Below, in pieces: positions 45,780 through 57,170 of a stretch of 64,000 bases of DNA. The stretch is from Mycobacterium sp. Aquia_216 (GTDB lineage: Bacteria > Actinomycetota > Actinomycetes > Mycobacteriales > Mycobacteriaceae). The stretch is from the NCBI RefSeq assembly GCF_026723865.1, contig NZ_CP113529.1:3844001-3908000 (forward strand). The letters run 5' to 3'. Both the position numbers and the translations under genes were made by a program. Positions within the stretch are counted from its first letter, which is position 1. Every line of letters starts with the position of its first letter. The notes under the pieces are model-generated. The model saw nothing but the letters and a program-made list of their open reading frames with translations. It was not told the origin of the DNA and searched no databases.

Positions 45780-47036
45780 TCAGGGCTGTCCGGTGGCGCT
45801 GGCGAGTTCGCCGCTAGTAATGCGTGCAAGCAGTTCGGCGAGTAGCGCCACTCCGTTGCACAGGTCCGGGCCGGCGGTGTACTCGAGTTCGCTATGTGAG
45901 ATTCCGCCAACACTGGGAACGAACAACATCACCGTTGGGACCAGATCCTTCATATTGGTTGAGTCGTGCCCGGCTCGGGTGCGGATCTCCGCGTGGCTCA
46001 GGCCCAGATCTTCGGCAGTTCGGCGAGCGAGTTCGACGCCTTCGGGTTGGTAGTAATTCGCCGACCAGCTATGTGAGCGTCGTTTCTCGATTTTGACGTT
46101 GGCTTTCACCTCAATGGCTGCGCACTGTTGTCGCAGGATTTCTTCAGCCTCAACCAGGATTGCATCGTCGGAGGAGCGTAGGTCAACGTACATATAGACC
46201 TCGCCGGCAACCACGTTAGGAGAATTCGGGAACACGGTCAGCTGACCGCACGAGCTGTGCAACTGCCCCGGAAACTTGTCGGCGATCTCGCGGACAGCGG
46301 CCACCGTCAGTGCCGCGCCGTAAAGCGCGTCCTGACGGTCTTCCATGTCGGTCGCGCCCGTATGCGCCTGTGCGCCAAGGACTGAAATCTCATACTTATT
46401 CGCCGCCCACGTAGACACAACCAGGCCAATATCCGTTGCTTCTTTTTCAAGCGTCTTGCCCTGTTCAATGTGGATCTCGACATAGGCCGCGACAACTACG
46501 CTCTCAAGGCCAATGGCGGTCAACCCGAGCTCGCCGATGCCTGATAATGCTTCGCGCACGGTGGCGCCCGATTGGTCGGTCGTGTTCAGCGCGTCTTCGA
46601 GGTTCAGCTTTCGCGTAAAGACGGCGCTGCCCATCATGCTCGGTTTAAAGCGCGAACCCTCTTCGTTGAACCAGTCCACGACGGCGATGTTCACCGCAGC
46701 GCGAGCGCCTGTTCGTCGATAGTTCTCTTGGACTCGCACTGCGGCGTGCGCGGCCGCGAGCACTCCGTAGGCGCCGTCAAATTTCCCGCCCCGTGGCTGG
46801 CTGTCGAGGTGAGAGCCAGCGAGCACATATGGGGCTCCGGGAGTCAGTTCGAGGAATCCGAACAGGTTGCCGATGCGGTCGCGCTCGACGCGAAACCCGT
46901 GATCGCCCAACCAGTTAACGAGCCATTTACGGGTCTGTCCGTATTCGAGCGTCGCGGCCTGTCGTTCCACCCCACCCCCGCCGGTGGCGCCGAAAGTGGA
47001 CATCACCGCGAAATCGCTGAGGAAGGCATCGTCCAT
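45780..47036 (-). CDS. M20-family carbamoylase / ureidopropionase-type amidohydrolase
   Basis: From ATG 47036 the protein has 418 residues, normal for the hydantoinase/carbamoylase group of M20 peptidases. The dinuclear metal-site motifs are all present: VLAGSHLDSQPRGGKFDGAY, VVDWFNEEGSRFKPSMMGS, VEIHIEQGKTLEKE (His and Glu), AGHDSTNMKDL (His) and the end PSVGGISHSELE. The family hydrolyses N-carbamoyl amino acids, ureidopropionate or allantoate; the exact substrate is unknown. The frame stays open upstream into the 354-bp repeat, giving a possible longer N-terminus. Confidence 0.9.
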   Translation of the reverse strand: MDDAFLSDFAVMSTFGATGGGGVERQAATLEYGQTRKWLVNWLGDHGFRVERDRIGNLFGFLELTPGAPYVLAGSHLDSQPRGGKFDGAYGVLAAAHAAVRVQENYRRTGARAAVNIAVVDWFNEEGSRFKPSMMGSAVFTRKLNLEDALNTTDQSGATVREALSGIGELGLTAIGLESVVVAAYVEIHIEQGKTLEKEATDIGLVVSTWAANKYEISVLGAQAHTGATDMEDRQDALYGAALTVAAVREIADKFPGQLHSSCGQLTVFPNSPNVVAGEVYMYVDLRSSDDAILVEAEEILRQQCAAIEVKANVKIEKRRSHSWSANYYQPEGVELARRTAEDLGLSHAEIRTRAGHDSTNMKDLVPTVMLFVPSVGGISHSELEYTAGPDLCNGVALLAELLARITSGELASATGQP

Positions 47037-47085
47037 GTTCGGAGATCTCGACGAGCCTATGGCACGCTCAGCCTCGCTGCGAGCA

Positions 47086-47439
47086 ATCAACGGATACTCA
47101 CTTCCTGTGCTGTGTCTGTCTTTCCCCACGGTGGCCGGTGCCGGATCATCACACCCCGCAGCGCAAGCATTCCCGGCAATCGACATGTCGCGGTTGTTAA
47201 GGAAGTTAGAACAAGACGCACTATCACCACGACAACAAAGAGCAACCAGTTATCCGCCACCAAGTGTGCATCTGCACACCCAACGACCGCTCAACCCGGC
47301 GACCCACCGTGCCGCTACAGGAAACCGCCAAGAACCCCAACAACACCGATATCCGTTGGAAACTCGCGACAAACCGCGTTAACACCGGTTGATCCACTCG
47401 TTACAGTCCCCACCCCCAATCCGACGACGGAAACCCGAA
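47086..47439. repeat. 354-bp direct repeat, copy 1 (upstream of carbamoylase)
   Basis: The segment is nearly identical to 50566-50918; I count two substitutions and one single-base gap. It lies 49 bases before the carbamoylase start. It is A/C-rich on the plus strand and contains AACCG-n9-CGGTT (47372-47390). It has no transposase or terminal inverted repeats and probably carries a promoter/operator region. Confidence 0.88.
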
Positions 47440-47901
47440 ATCCACTGAACCGCAACAGTCGACTAATGTCCCGAGACCTCACCCGACAGAGGTTGTAGTC
47501 AGCTTTTGCTGGAGGCAGGCTTCCAACGAGACGAAGCGGACGCCCCCACTTACGCTTTCGACTAACGATGCGGTTAAGACCACATGCGTTTCTGACACCT
47601 GGAAAGTCGTGCACACCTTTGCTCAGGGCCCGACTGCGGGGCTGCAGGGGTAATTGACGTATTCCAACTCGAGGTTTCGTCGCGGTAGCTGGCCGCGGCG
47701 CCGCTCGGAGGTGCTGGCTTCGGCAGCGCCGCAAGGATATTGGCCTGCTCGTGAAGTTGGTCGCAGTACAACTTGGGCCTATTCGCGATTGGATCTCAAT
47801 GGTGTTGTCGGAACCGCACCATGGGACCTGTCGCTGACGTCGGCTTGCATCCTCCCGTCGGGAATCTTGGTCAACACGCTGCTTAACCGCAATTGGCGGG
47901 T
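47440..47901. other. Stretch downstream of amidase, no gene seen
   Basis: These 462 bases lie between repeat copy 1 and the amidase stop. A 65-codon minus-strand frame (47574-47771, MYCDQLHEQANILAALPKP) is weakly protein-like but lacks a ribosome site. The rest looks non-coding. The direct repeat ends sharply at 47439. Confidence 0.4.
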
Positions 47902-49242
47902 TCAGACACTCCGAACCCCGTTTCCGGCATCGAAACTGGGACCCCTGGACGAATTCCGCACAAGCTTCTGCGGTTGGACGTAATCGGACGGCAACGCGGC
48001 AAGTATTGCCAGGACGGTTTCGTCGGCTCCCAACCGGCCCCAAATCTGGATACCCACCGGGAGGCCGGATCGGCCAAGCCCCGCGGGTATGACCGTGACA
48101 GGAACGCCGGCCAGACTCGAGAGCGTCGACAGCGCCGGCGACCCAGTAGTTGTAAGCGATTTCGGTGCGGAGGATGTTGCCGCTGGCAGTATCAGGGCAT
48201 CATACTGGTCGAAATAGCTATCCACCCGCGCTCGAATATCTGATGCCGCCTTGTTGGCTTCACGTTGCTGGGCATCAGTTGTATCTCGTCCGCGCTGCAG
48301 AATTTCGATAGTCTTGGGTCCGATATTGTCGATCACGTGAGGGGCGAGCAGATTCTCGTGTAATCGATAGATTTCCGGTGCCAACACATCATAGTATGCA
48401 TCGAATGTCCTCGGTGCTAATAACTCTGGAAGTCGTACGTGCTCGATCTTGTGACCGGCTTCCCGGAGTTGCCCTACATACGTCTTAAACACTTCCAGAA
48501 CTTCGTCTTCTACATCGGCAAGATCTTGCATGTCAACGGCGCCAAGGCGATAGCCGGAAATATCGGCGGGCACTCGGAAGTCTCCCGCAACTTCTGCCAG
48601 TTTTATCAGGCTCACCGCATCGCGGGCAAAGAACCCGGGATGATCGAATGACTTAGTGATTCGCGTCATCCCAGTAATGTCTACCCGGTCATAGCCTGCT
48701 TTATATGCAAAAAGTCCACAGTAGCTGGCAGGTCTGACTACCGAGCCATTCGTCTGACTCCCGACCGCCACGCTCACCATCTTGGCGGCGACGGCGGCCG
48801 CGGATCCGCTCGAAGATCCTCCGGGGGTACAGCTCAGATCATGCGGGTTTCGCGTGCGGGTTGGTTGATACCAACAAAGCTCCGTCGTCCTGGTCATACC
48901 CGTGACGACCGCGCCAGCGTCACGTAGTAGACGTATAAGTGGAGCGTCATTCTCAGGGACTTCGTGAGGGAGCATTTCGAAAGCCGCACGATTCCCGTTG
49001 CCCGGGATGCGACCGCTCAGGTCGAATATATCCTTGACCCCGAGCGTCATGCCGAGCAATGGCTCTTTGTCCGCTCTGAAATCTCTCCCAGCTAAATGGT
49101 CGGCGTCAGCGTCAAGAAGCTCAGCCTGCGCAAACGCATCATCGGCAAAGACCTCTTCAAATGCCTGAATTTCCTGATCTGACTGGCTAATTTCCGCTAG
49201 CGATGAAGAAACCGATGCCCGGACGCTTGCGGACTTCATCAT
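47902..49242 (-). CDS. Amidase signature family enzyme
   Basis: This 446-residue protein has the Ser-cisSer-Lys triad in order: Lys in LGMTLGVKDIFDLSGRIPG, the Ser-rich loop TPGGSSSGSAAAVAAKMVSV, and the nucleophile Ser in VGSQTNGSVVRPASYCGLFA. The substrate is not evident; relatives act on amides, nitrile products, biuret or allophanate. Its ATG overlaps the stop of the MFS gene (49239-49242), so transporter and enzyme are coupled. Confidence 0.92.
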   Translation of the reverse strand: MMKSASVRASVSSSLAEISQSDQEIQAFEEVFADDAFAQAELLDADADHLAGRDFRADKEPLLGMTLGVKDIFDLSGRIPGNGNRAAFEMLPHEVPENDAPLIRLLRDAGAVVTGMTRTTELCWYQPTRTRNPHDLSCTPGGSSSGSAAAVAAKMVSVAVGSQTNGSVVRPASYCGLFAYKAGYDRVDITGMTRITKSFDHPGFFARDAVSLIKLAEVAGDFRVPADISGYRLGAVDMQDLADVEDEVLEVFKTYVGQLREAGHKIEHVRLPELLAPRTFDAYYDVLAPEIYRLHENLLAPHVIDNIGPKTIEILQRGRDTTDAQQREANKAASDIRARVDSYFDQYDALILPAATSSAPKSLTTTGSPALSTLSSLAGVPVTVIPAGLGRSGLPVGIQIWGRLGADETVLAILAALPSDYVQPQKLVRNSSRGPSFDAGNGVRSV

Positions 49243-50477
49243 GACGCGCTGCTAACTGTGGCTGCATGCGGAACTTCCCGGCTTGGTTCGCGAAGGGTCG
49301 CGGTAATCAGAAAACAGACGACGGCCGCCGCCGCGAGGAACAGAAATCCGGCGGTATACGTGCCCGTGACGCCGACCGTGTAACCGATGACGATGGGTGA
49401 GATAAATCCCGCAATCTGTCCCGCAAAGTTAATCACTCCCGCGCCCGCGCCCATGAGTGAACTCGGGAGGAGTTGCATCGGGAGTGACCAGAACGGCCCG
49501 TACATGGCGGGTAGGAAGAAGCCGACTCCAATTAGGCACGTGATCGCGGCGGCCGGGCTTTGCGCAAAAGCAAGCAAAGTAAGGAAGGTGGCGTTTCCGA
49601 CAAGGCAAACCATGATTACTGTGCGACGCTTCGCGATTCGATCAGCGGCATAGCCAGCGCCCAACATTCCAATGATGCCAACAGCAAACGGGAGAGATGC
49701 CAATAGACCGGTCTTTTCCAGGGAAAAGGATCGTCCGGAATACAGGTATGAAGGCACCCAAGAGACGAATCCCCACCAGGTTATGTCCCATGTTCCCCAT
49801 ATGAGGAACAGTTTCCCGATGACCGGGTTCATCAGAGCCTTCCGCATGGAGATCGACTCAGACGCAATCGGGAGCGTCTGGTTCTGCGCCTTGCCCTTGA
49901 CATCAGATCCGTTCGTAGCAGCCGGAAGGTACTTCCAACAGGCAATAGCAGCAAAAATACCAGGTATAGCGAGGCACCAGAATGCGGGACGCCAGCCGAT
50001 AGATGCAATGAACGGAACCAGTACTATCGGCGCCAGAGCCGGTCCAACAAGATTCGATGTAAGCATCAGCGCGTTAGCCCGGGCGCGATTTGTCTCATCT
50101 ACCGTCATCGAGAGGATTTTCCAGGAGGCGGGAGAGAATGCCCCTTCGGCCAAACCGAACAGGACTCTCACCGTAATCAGTGTCAGAATGCTCCACGCCG
50201 CTCCAGTGAGGGCACAGAATATTGACCAGCCCAGCACAGCTGCGAATGCGACCCGGCGGGGACCAACCCGGTCAGCCAGAACGCCGCCCGGGATCTGCAC
50301 GGCAGCGTATCCGATAAAGAAAGCGCTGCTGACGACGCCTTTTAGGGTTGACGACAGGCCGAAGTCGTGACCAATGAAGGGAAGAGCGGTCGCGACCAGC
50401 GATCTGTCGAAGTATGAAATTAGCCATGTCGCGAATAGAACAACGATTATTGTCCATCGTGATCTTGTCAATGTCAT
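49239..50477 (-). CDS. MFS transporter, anion:cation symporter type
   Basis: This 412-residue protein has about 12 membrane helices. Signatures are WLISYFDRSLVATALPFIGH in helix 1, PGGVLADRVGPRRVAFAAVL between helices 2 and 3, and LFGLAEGAFSPASWKILSMT in helix 4. This pattern fits the ACS group that takes up organic anions such as aromatic acids, phthalate or related compounds. A second 354-bp repeat lies 88 bases upstream. The stop of a short upstream frame (50478-50666) abuts the ATG (TGA|ATG). Confidence 0.9.
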   Translation of the reverse strand: MTLTRSRWTIIVVLFATWLISYFDRSLVATALPFIGHDFGLSSTLKGVVSSAFFIGYAAVQIPGGVLADRVGPRRVAFAAVLGWSIFCALTGAAWSILTLITVRVLFGLAEGAFSPASWKILSMTVDETNRARANALMLTSNLVGPALAPIVLVPFIASIGWRPAFWCLAIPGIFAAIACWKYLPAATNGSDVKGKAQNQTLPIASESISMRKALMNPVIGKLFLIWGTWDITWWGFVSWVPSYLYSGRSFSLEKTGLLASLPFAVGIIGMLGAGYAADRIAKRRTVIMVCLVGNATFLTLLAFAQSPAAAITCLIGVGFFLPAMYGPFWSLPMQLLPSSLMGAGAGVINFAGQIAGFISPIVIGYTVGVTGTYTAGFLFLAAAAVVCFLITATLREPSREVPHAATVSSAS

Positions 50478-50565
50478 TCACCTAGCGGAGTAAGTTAGAA
50501 GCGGTGATGCCGAAATTCGACGAACCAGCGGCTGTAGAAGCCCCTTATCCATTGACGGTCTCCTG

Positions 50566-50918
50566 ATCAACGGATACTCACTTCCTGTGCTGTGTCTGTC
50601 TTCCCCCACGGTGGCCGGTGCCGGATCATCACACCCCGCAGCGCAAGCATTCCCGGCAATCGACATGTCGCGGTTGTTAAGGAAGTTAGAACAAGACGCA
50701 CTATCACCACGACAACAAAGAGCAACCAGTTATCCCCCACCAAGTGTGCATCTGCACACCCAACGACCGCTCAACCCGGCGACCCACCGTGCCGCTACAG
50801 GAAACCGCCAAGAACCCCAACAACACCGATATCCGTTGGAAACTCGCGACAAACCGCGTTAACACCGGTTGATCCACTCGTTACAGTCCCCACCCCAATC
50901 CGACGACGGAAACCCGAA
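50566..50918. repeat. 354-bp direct repeat, copy 2 (divergent regulatory region)
   Basis: This copy lies between the minus-strand MFS gene and the plus-strand PucR-type regulator, 74 bases from the regulator start. It carries the same AACCG-n9-CGGTT element (50852-50870). Placement between regulator and target suggests that this is the original control region and that 47086-47439 is its duplicate. Confidence 0.88.
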
Positions 50919-50992
50919 CCTGGTGATCAGGACCGCGGAGCAGACGCACTTGACATGGATCGATGTCACTACACCGTCACTAAATTCGACTC

Positions 50993-52216
50993 ATGAAGAG
51001 TGTCGATCGCATCCGCGTGACCACGGCGGCACGCTGGCTCGAACTTCTCGGAGAGCTTGATGGATGGCGCGATGTACTTGCGGACCGCTTCATGCAGGAG
51101 ATCAAGGAAGGGCACCTGTACTACGAGGGATTGGTCGAACCCCAAGAGTTGCGCGAGTCATCCAGGGATGCATTCGACTTCCTCCTCTCTGAGTTACGTC
51201 GCCATGCCGCTGCCGGTTCGGCCAAACCACCTGTCACTTCGGACGTCGACTTTCCACACAGAGTCGGTGTCCGACGCGCCCGCCAGGGGGTCGAAGGCCA
51301 GAAGCTCACTGCAGCGATCCACCTGGACTTCGGTCTGTTGTGGTCGCACCTTTTGTGGCTTGCCAAACAAAGCGACGCTCTGACCCTGGCGGTCCACGTT
51401 CAGCACGTCTGGACGGCTGTCGACTCTTTCGCCGGCCGTATTCACAGCGCCTTCATGGATGAACGAGTGCTCATGGCCGAAGAGAAGTCGATGAGCAAGC
51501 AATCCTTTGTGGCCCTGCTACTTTCCGACGATCCTGAGCCGCCCGAGCTTACGGCTCGCGCCAGCGCAACTCTGTCGATCCCCGTGGACGGTCGGCTGTG
51601 GGTGGCTGCAGCTCCGATCACCAACGACGAATCATTACGCGCATTCGCAGAACAATTACGCAGACAAGGGCGCCACGCCTACAGCCACGCGTGGGGCGGC
51701 TGCACGGTTGTGTTCTGGTCGGCGCCCCCGACGGACGGCACCGCACTGCTAGGCGTCCCGGAGGGATGGCGTTGCAGCGCCGATGCTGCAGCGCTTGCCC
51801 AAGTCGCCTGCGGAGTCGCCCCTCTTCACCTGGGCTTGCAGGGCGTGCGGCACGCCGCGAGGGTGGCCTGCGAGATCGCGCTTGTCCTGCCGCCCACGTT
51901 CGCGGGCCCCGCGGCAATGTCTGATGTCTGGAGCTTGATGGCCGGCGCAAGCCTGCGAACTCGAATGCCTCAATTCATCGACAGCGTGCTTCAAAGCGTC
52001 GACGCTCTTAGCGAACCTGAACGACACCACCTGCTGATGACAGTCCGGACCTACTCCCGAACCGGGGACATCTCCCGTACCGCGGCAACACTCTTCTGCC
52101 ATCGCAATACCGTGATGAAACGGCTGCGGCGGTTCAAAGAACTGACCGGATTAGACATGTCAGTACCAAAGGATGCGGCGCAAGCACTCATCGCCTTCGC
52201 AGACAGATCTCTGTGA
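50993..52216 (+). CDS. PucR/CdaR-type transcriptional regulator
   Basis: This 407-residue protein has the PucR layout: an N-terminal sensing part, a middle GGDEF-like region and a C-terminal HTH. The HTH (about residues 350-395) reads VRTYSRTGDISRTAATLFCH, RNTVMKRLRRFKELTGLDM. Family members respond to purine breakdown products, glycerate or amides and often regulate neighbours. It is divergent from the MFS-amidase pair, and a copy of its upstream DNA also precedes the carbamoylase gene, so it may control both. Confidence 0.88.
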   Translation: MKSVDRIRVTTAARWLELLGELDGWRDVLADRFMQEIKEGHLYYEGLVEPQELRESSRDAFDFLLSELRRHAAAGSAKPPVTSDVDFPHRVGVRRARQGVEGQKLTAAIHLDFGLLWSHLLWLAKQSDALTLAVHVQHVWTAVDSFAGRIHSAFMDERVLMAEEKSMSKQSFVALLLSDDPEPPELTARASATLSIPVDGRLWVAAAPITNDESLRAFAEQLRRQGRHAYSHAWGGCTVVFWSAPPTDGTALLGVPEGWRCSADAAALAQVACGVAPLHLGLQGVRHAARVACEIALVLPPTFAGPAAMSDVWSLMAGASLRTRMPQFIDSVLQSVDALSEPERHHLLMTVRTYSRTGDISRTAATLFCHRNTVMKRLRRFKELTGLDMSVPKDAAQALIAFADRSL

Positions 52217-52398
52217 CGCCAAGCGCCTATCACGCACGCACTAGCCCTGCGCGGGAGCGACGGGTGCGCACCCCGCTGCTCGGGCGTCAAATCGCGTGAC
52301 GAGCGTAACCGGGTGTGCGAGCCCAGCTGGCTGGCCCGCCGGAGGCCTATCCATGCGGACCGATTGGATCACGGTATGACGCTGACCTGCATTGCTGG

Positions 52399-52470
52399 TG
52401 GGCGCGGACGGTATCGAACCGCCGACCGCTGGTGTGTAAAACCAGAGCTCTACCACTGAGCTACGCGCCC
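52399..52470 (-). tRNA. tRNA-Val(UAC)
   Basis: The minus strand folds as a complete cloverleaf. The acceptor stem is GGGCGCG/CGCGCCC, the D arm GCTC-AGTGGTA-GAGC, the anticodon stem CTGGT/ACCAG with loop TTTACAC, and the T arm GGCGG-TTCGATA-CCGTC with a G-U pair. The anticodon TAC is valine. CCA is not encoded. It lies upstream of ahpE, as in M. tuberculosis. Confidence 0.95.
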
Positions 52471-52518
52471 TCTATGCCGGAGGCAGGCTACACGCCCGTC
52501 GGCTCAGACCCCAAACTC

Positions 52519-52980
52519 TCAGGCCCGCAACGCCGCCAGCGCATCCGCCCACAATCCCTGATCGCGCGCTTCGCCGGGCTCTTTCATCTCGGCAAACCGG
52601 ATGATCCCGGACCGGTCGACCACGAAGGTACCGCGATTGGAATAGCCGGCCTGGTCGTTGAACACGCCATAGGCCTGGCTGACCTCGCCGTGCGGCCAGA
52701 AGTCCGACAGCACCGGAAAGGTGAACCCGCTTTCGATGGACCAGATCTTGTGCGTGGGCGGCGGCCCCACCGAGATGGCCAGCGCCACGCTGTCGTCGTT
52801 GTCAAACTCGGGCAAGTGATCGCGCAGCCGGTCCAGCTCACCCTGGCAAATACCGGTGAAGGCCAACGGGAAGAACACGAGCAGGACATTCTTGTCGCCG
52901 CGATAGCTGCTCAGCGTGACGCGCTGCTGGTTTTGGTCGCGAAGAGTGAAATCCGGGGCTGTCGTCCCGACAGCGAGCAT
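52519..52980 (-). CDS. ahpE: One-cysteine peroxiredoxin AhpE
   Basis: The 153-residue product equals the M. tuberculosis AhpE length. The peroxidatic Cys45 is in PLAFTGICQGELDRL, with the catalytic Thr four residues before it. AhpE reduces fatty-acid hydroperoxides and peroxynitrite and is recycled by mycoredoxin/mycothiol. Its start shares one base with the stop of the DUF3052 gene. Confidence 0.95.
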   Translation of the reverse strand: MLAVGTTAPDFTLRDQNQQRVTLSSYRGDKNVLLVFFPLAFTGICQGELDRLRDHLPEFDNDDSVALAISVGPPPTHKIWSIESGFTFPVLSDFWPHGEVSQAYGVFNDQAGYSNRGTFVVDRSGIIRFAEMKEPGEARDQGLWADALAALRA

Positions 52981-53402
52981 TAGCGCTTCCCGGCGCGCGA
53001 CTTCGGTTGCACCAGCCGGCTGGCGCTCCAATCCCCCAGGTTGACCGACGACGTCGGCATCAGGCCGGCGGTCGGCGCCGCCTCGGCGATCTCGGCGGGC
53101 AGCACGTGGCCGGGCTTGCCGGTCTTGGGCGTCAACACCCAAATCACGCCGTCCTCGGCCAATGGGCTGATGGCGTCCATCAGGGTGTCCACCAGATCGC
53201 CGTCGCCGTCTCGCCACCAGAGCAGCACGACGTCGACCACCTCGTCGGTGTCCTCATCGAGCAGCTCAGCGCCGCAAGCTTCCTCGACCGCACCGCGGAT
53301 GTCGTCGTCGGTGTCCTCGTCCCAGCCAAACTCCTGGACAACCTGGTCTCGTTGGACGCCCAGTTTGCGAGCGTAGTTCGAGGCGTCATCCGCCGCGACC
53401 AC
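52980..53402 (-). CDS. DUF3052 protein (Rv2239c-like)
   Basis: This 140-residue protein starts GTG (VVAADDASNYARKLGVQRDQ) and has the DUF3052 pattern with QEFGWDEDTDDDIRGAVEEA, LLWWRDGDGDLVDTLMDAI and WVLTPKTGKPGHVLPAEI. The acidic patches are typical of the family. The role is unknown; the gene neighbours ahpE throughout mycobacteria. Confidence 0.88.
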   Translation of the reverse strand: MVAADDASNYARKLGVQRDQVVQEFGWDEDTDDDIRGAVEEACGAELLDEDTDEVVDVVLLWWRDGDGDLVDTLMDAISPLAEDGVIWVLTPKTGKPGHVLPAEIAEAAPTAGLMPTSSVNLGDWSASRLVQPKSRAGKR

Positions 53403-53486
53403 TGTGGAACCTCCTTAACAACACCCGTGCGCGCCATGCGATTGGGGATTATCGTCGCACAGCCAGAACCTGGTTCACACTCCGCC

Positions 53487-54077
53487 TCAGAAGGACGCCA
53501 GGCAGAGTTTCAGCGCTTTGGTCTTGGTGTCGTTGAGTCGATCGACCCGACGGTTGAATTCCCCGGTCCCCGCGTGGGTGCCGATCGCGTTCGCCACCCC
53601 GTGCGCCGCGTCGATATAGGCGTTGAACGCGTCCTTCAGCTGCGACGACAGCGCGTCGTTGAAGCTGTTGCTCACCGTCGAGGCGCTGTTGTTGAGCGCG
53701 TCGACCGCCGGGCCCTCGAACGGACCGGTGCCGCGGCCCCCGTTGAACGCCCCGACGTAGGCATTCACCTTGTCGATGGCATCCTTGCTGGTGGTGGCTA
53801 GCGAGTCGCAGGAGCTGCGCACCGCCTTGGTCGTCAGCGATTGCTGCCGCTGGGACTCCCGCACGCTCGAGGTCGCGATCGACGCAGACACCGACGACGA
53901 GACTGACTGCCGGTAAGCCGGAGCCACCTTCGTATCGGGTCCTGCCGTGCCGCTGGTGACAGTGGTACACCCCACGATGCCCATCAGCGCGACGGCGATG
54001 CAGCCGAGCGCCAGCGCGCCACGCTTGGGCAACTTTCCCACAGGCGTGCGCGGGACGACTTTCCCTCTGTTGAGCAC
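53487..54077 (-). CDS. Putative lipoprotein (Rv2240c-like)
   Basis: The GTG at 54077 gives 196 residues. The signal sequence ([16 protein letters not shown]) ends in a lipobox (IVGC). The remainder is helical with [20 protein letters not shown] and [20 protein letters not shown], resembling a helical-bundle extracytoplasmic domain. Upstream in-frame starts are possible. It is divergent from aceE. Confidence 0.75.
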   Translation of the reverse strand: MLNRGKVVPRTPVGKLPKRGALALGCIAVALMGIVGCTTVTSGTAGPDTKVAPAYRQSVSSSVSASIATSSVRESQRQQSLTTKAVRSSCDSLATTSKDAIDKVNAYVGAFNGGRGTGPFEGPAVDALNNSASTVSNSFNDALSSQLKDAFNAYIDAAHGVANAIGTHAGTGEFNRRVDRLNDTKTKALKLCLASF

Positions 54078-54217
54078 GGGTTCTGACGTTACCGGGTGGC
54101 CATTGCCGACGCCCCAGACGCACCGAGGTTTGGTGTCGGTGGGTGAACGTTCGCCAGCGAAGGGATTGCGGCTACCCGCCCGAGGCGCCGGTACGGCACG
54201 ATAGGGGGACAGCACGC

Positions 54218-57043
<2,826 letters not shown>

Positions 57044-57170
57044 CGGCCTGCTCGCGCCTCCGAGCGAGCGTGAAACTGACTCCACGTTCGGCAGACGCAT
57101 CTTGAGACGCCCCTAAGACGCGGGGCATGCTTTGGCGGATAGTTCCAGAAATCAGGCGTAGCTTTTAGGG

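Noticed and set aside
47093..47382. Plus-strand frame in both repeat copies as a gene
   Set aside because: The composition (Pro/His/Arg/Gln-rich) is that of A/C-rich DNA, with no ribosome site; the two copies are conserved because the DNA is duplicated.
47086..47439. Insertion sequence
   Set aside because: The 354-bp direct repeat has no transposase, no terminal inverted repeats and no target duplication that I can see.
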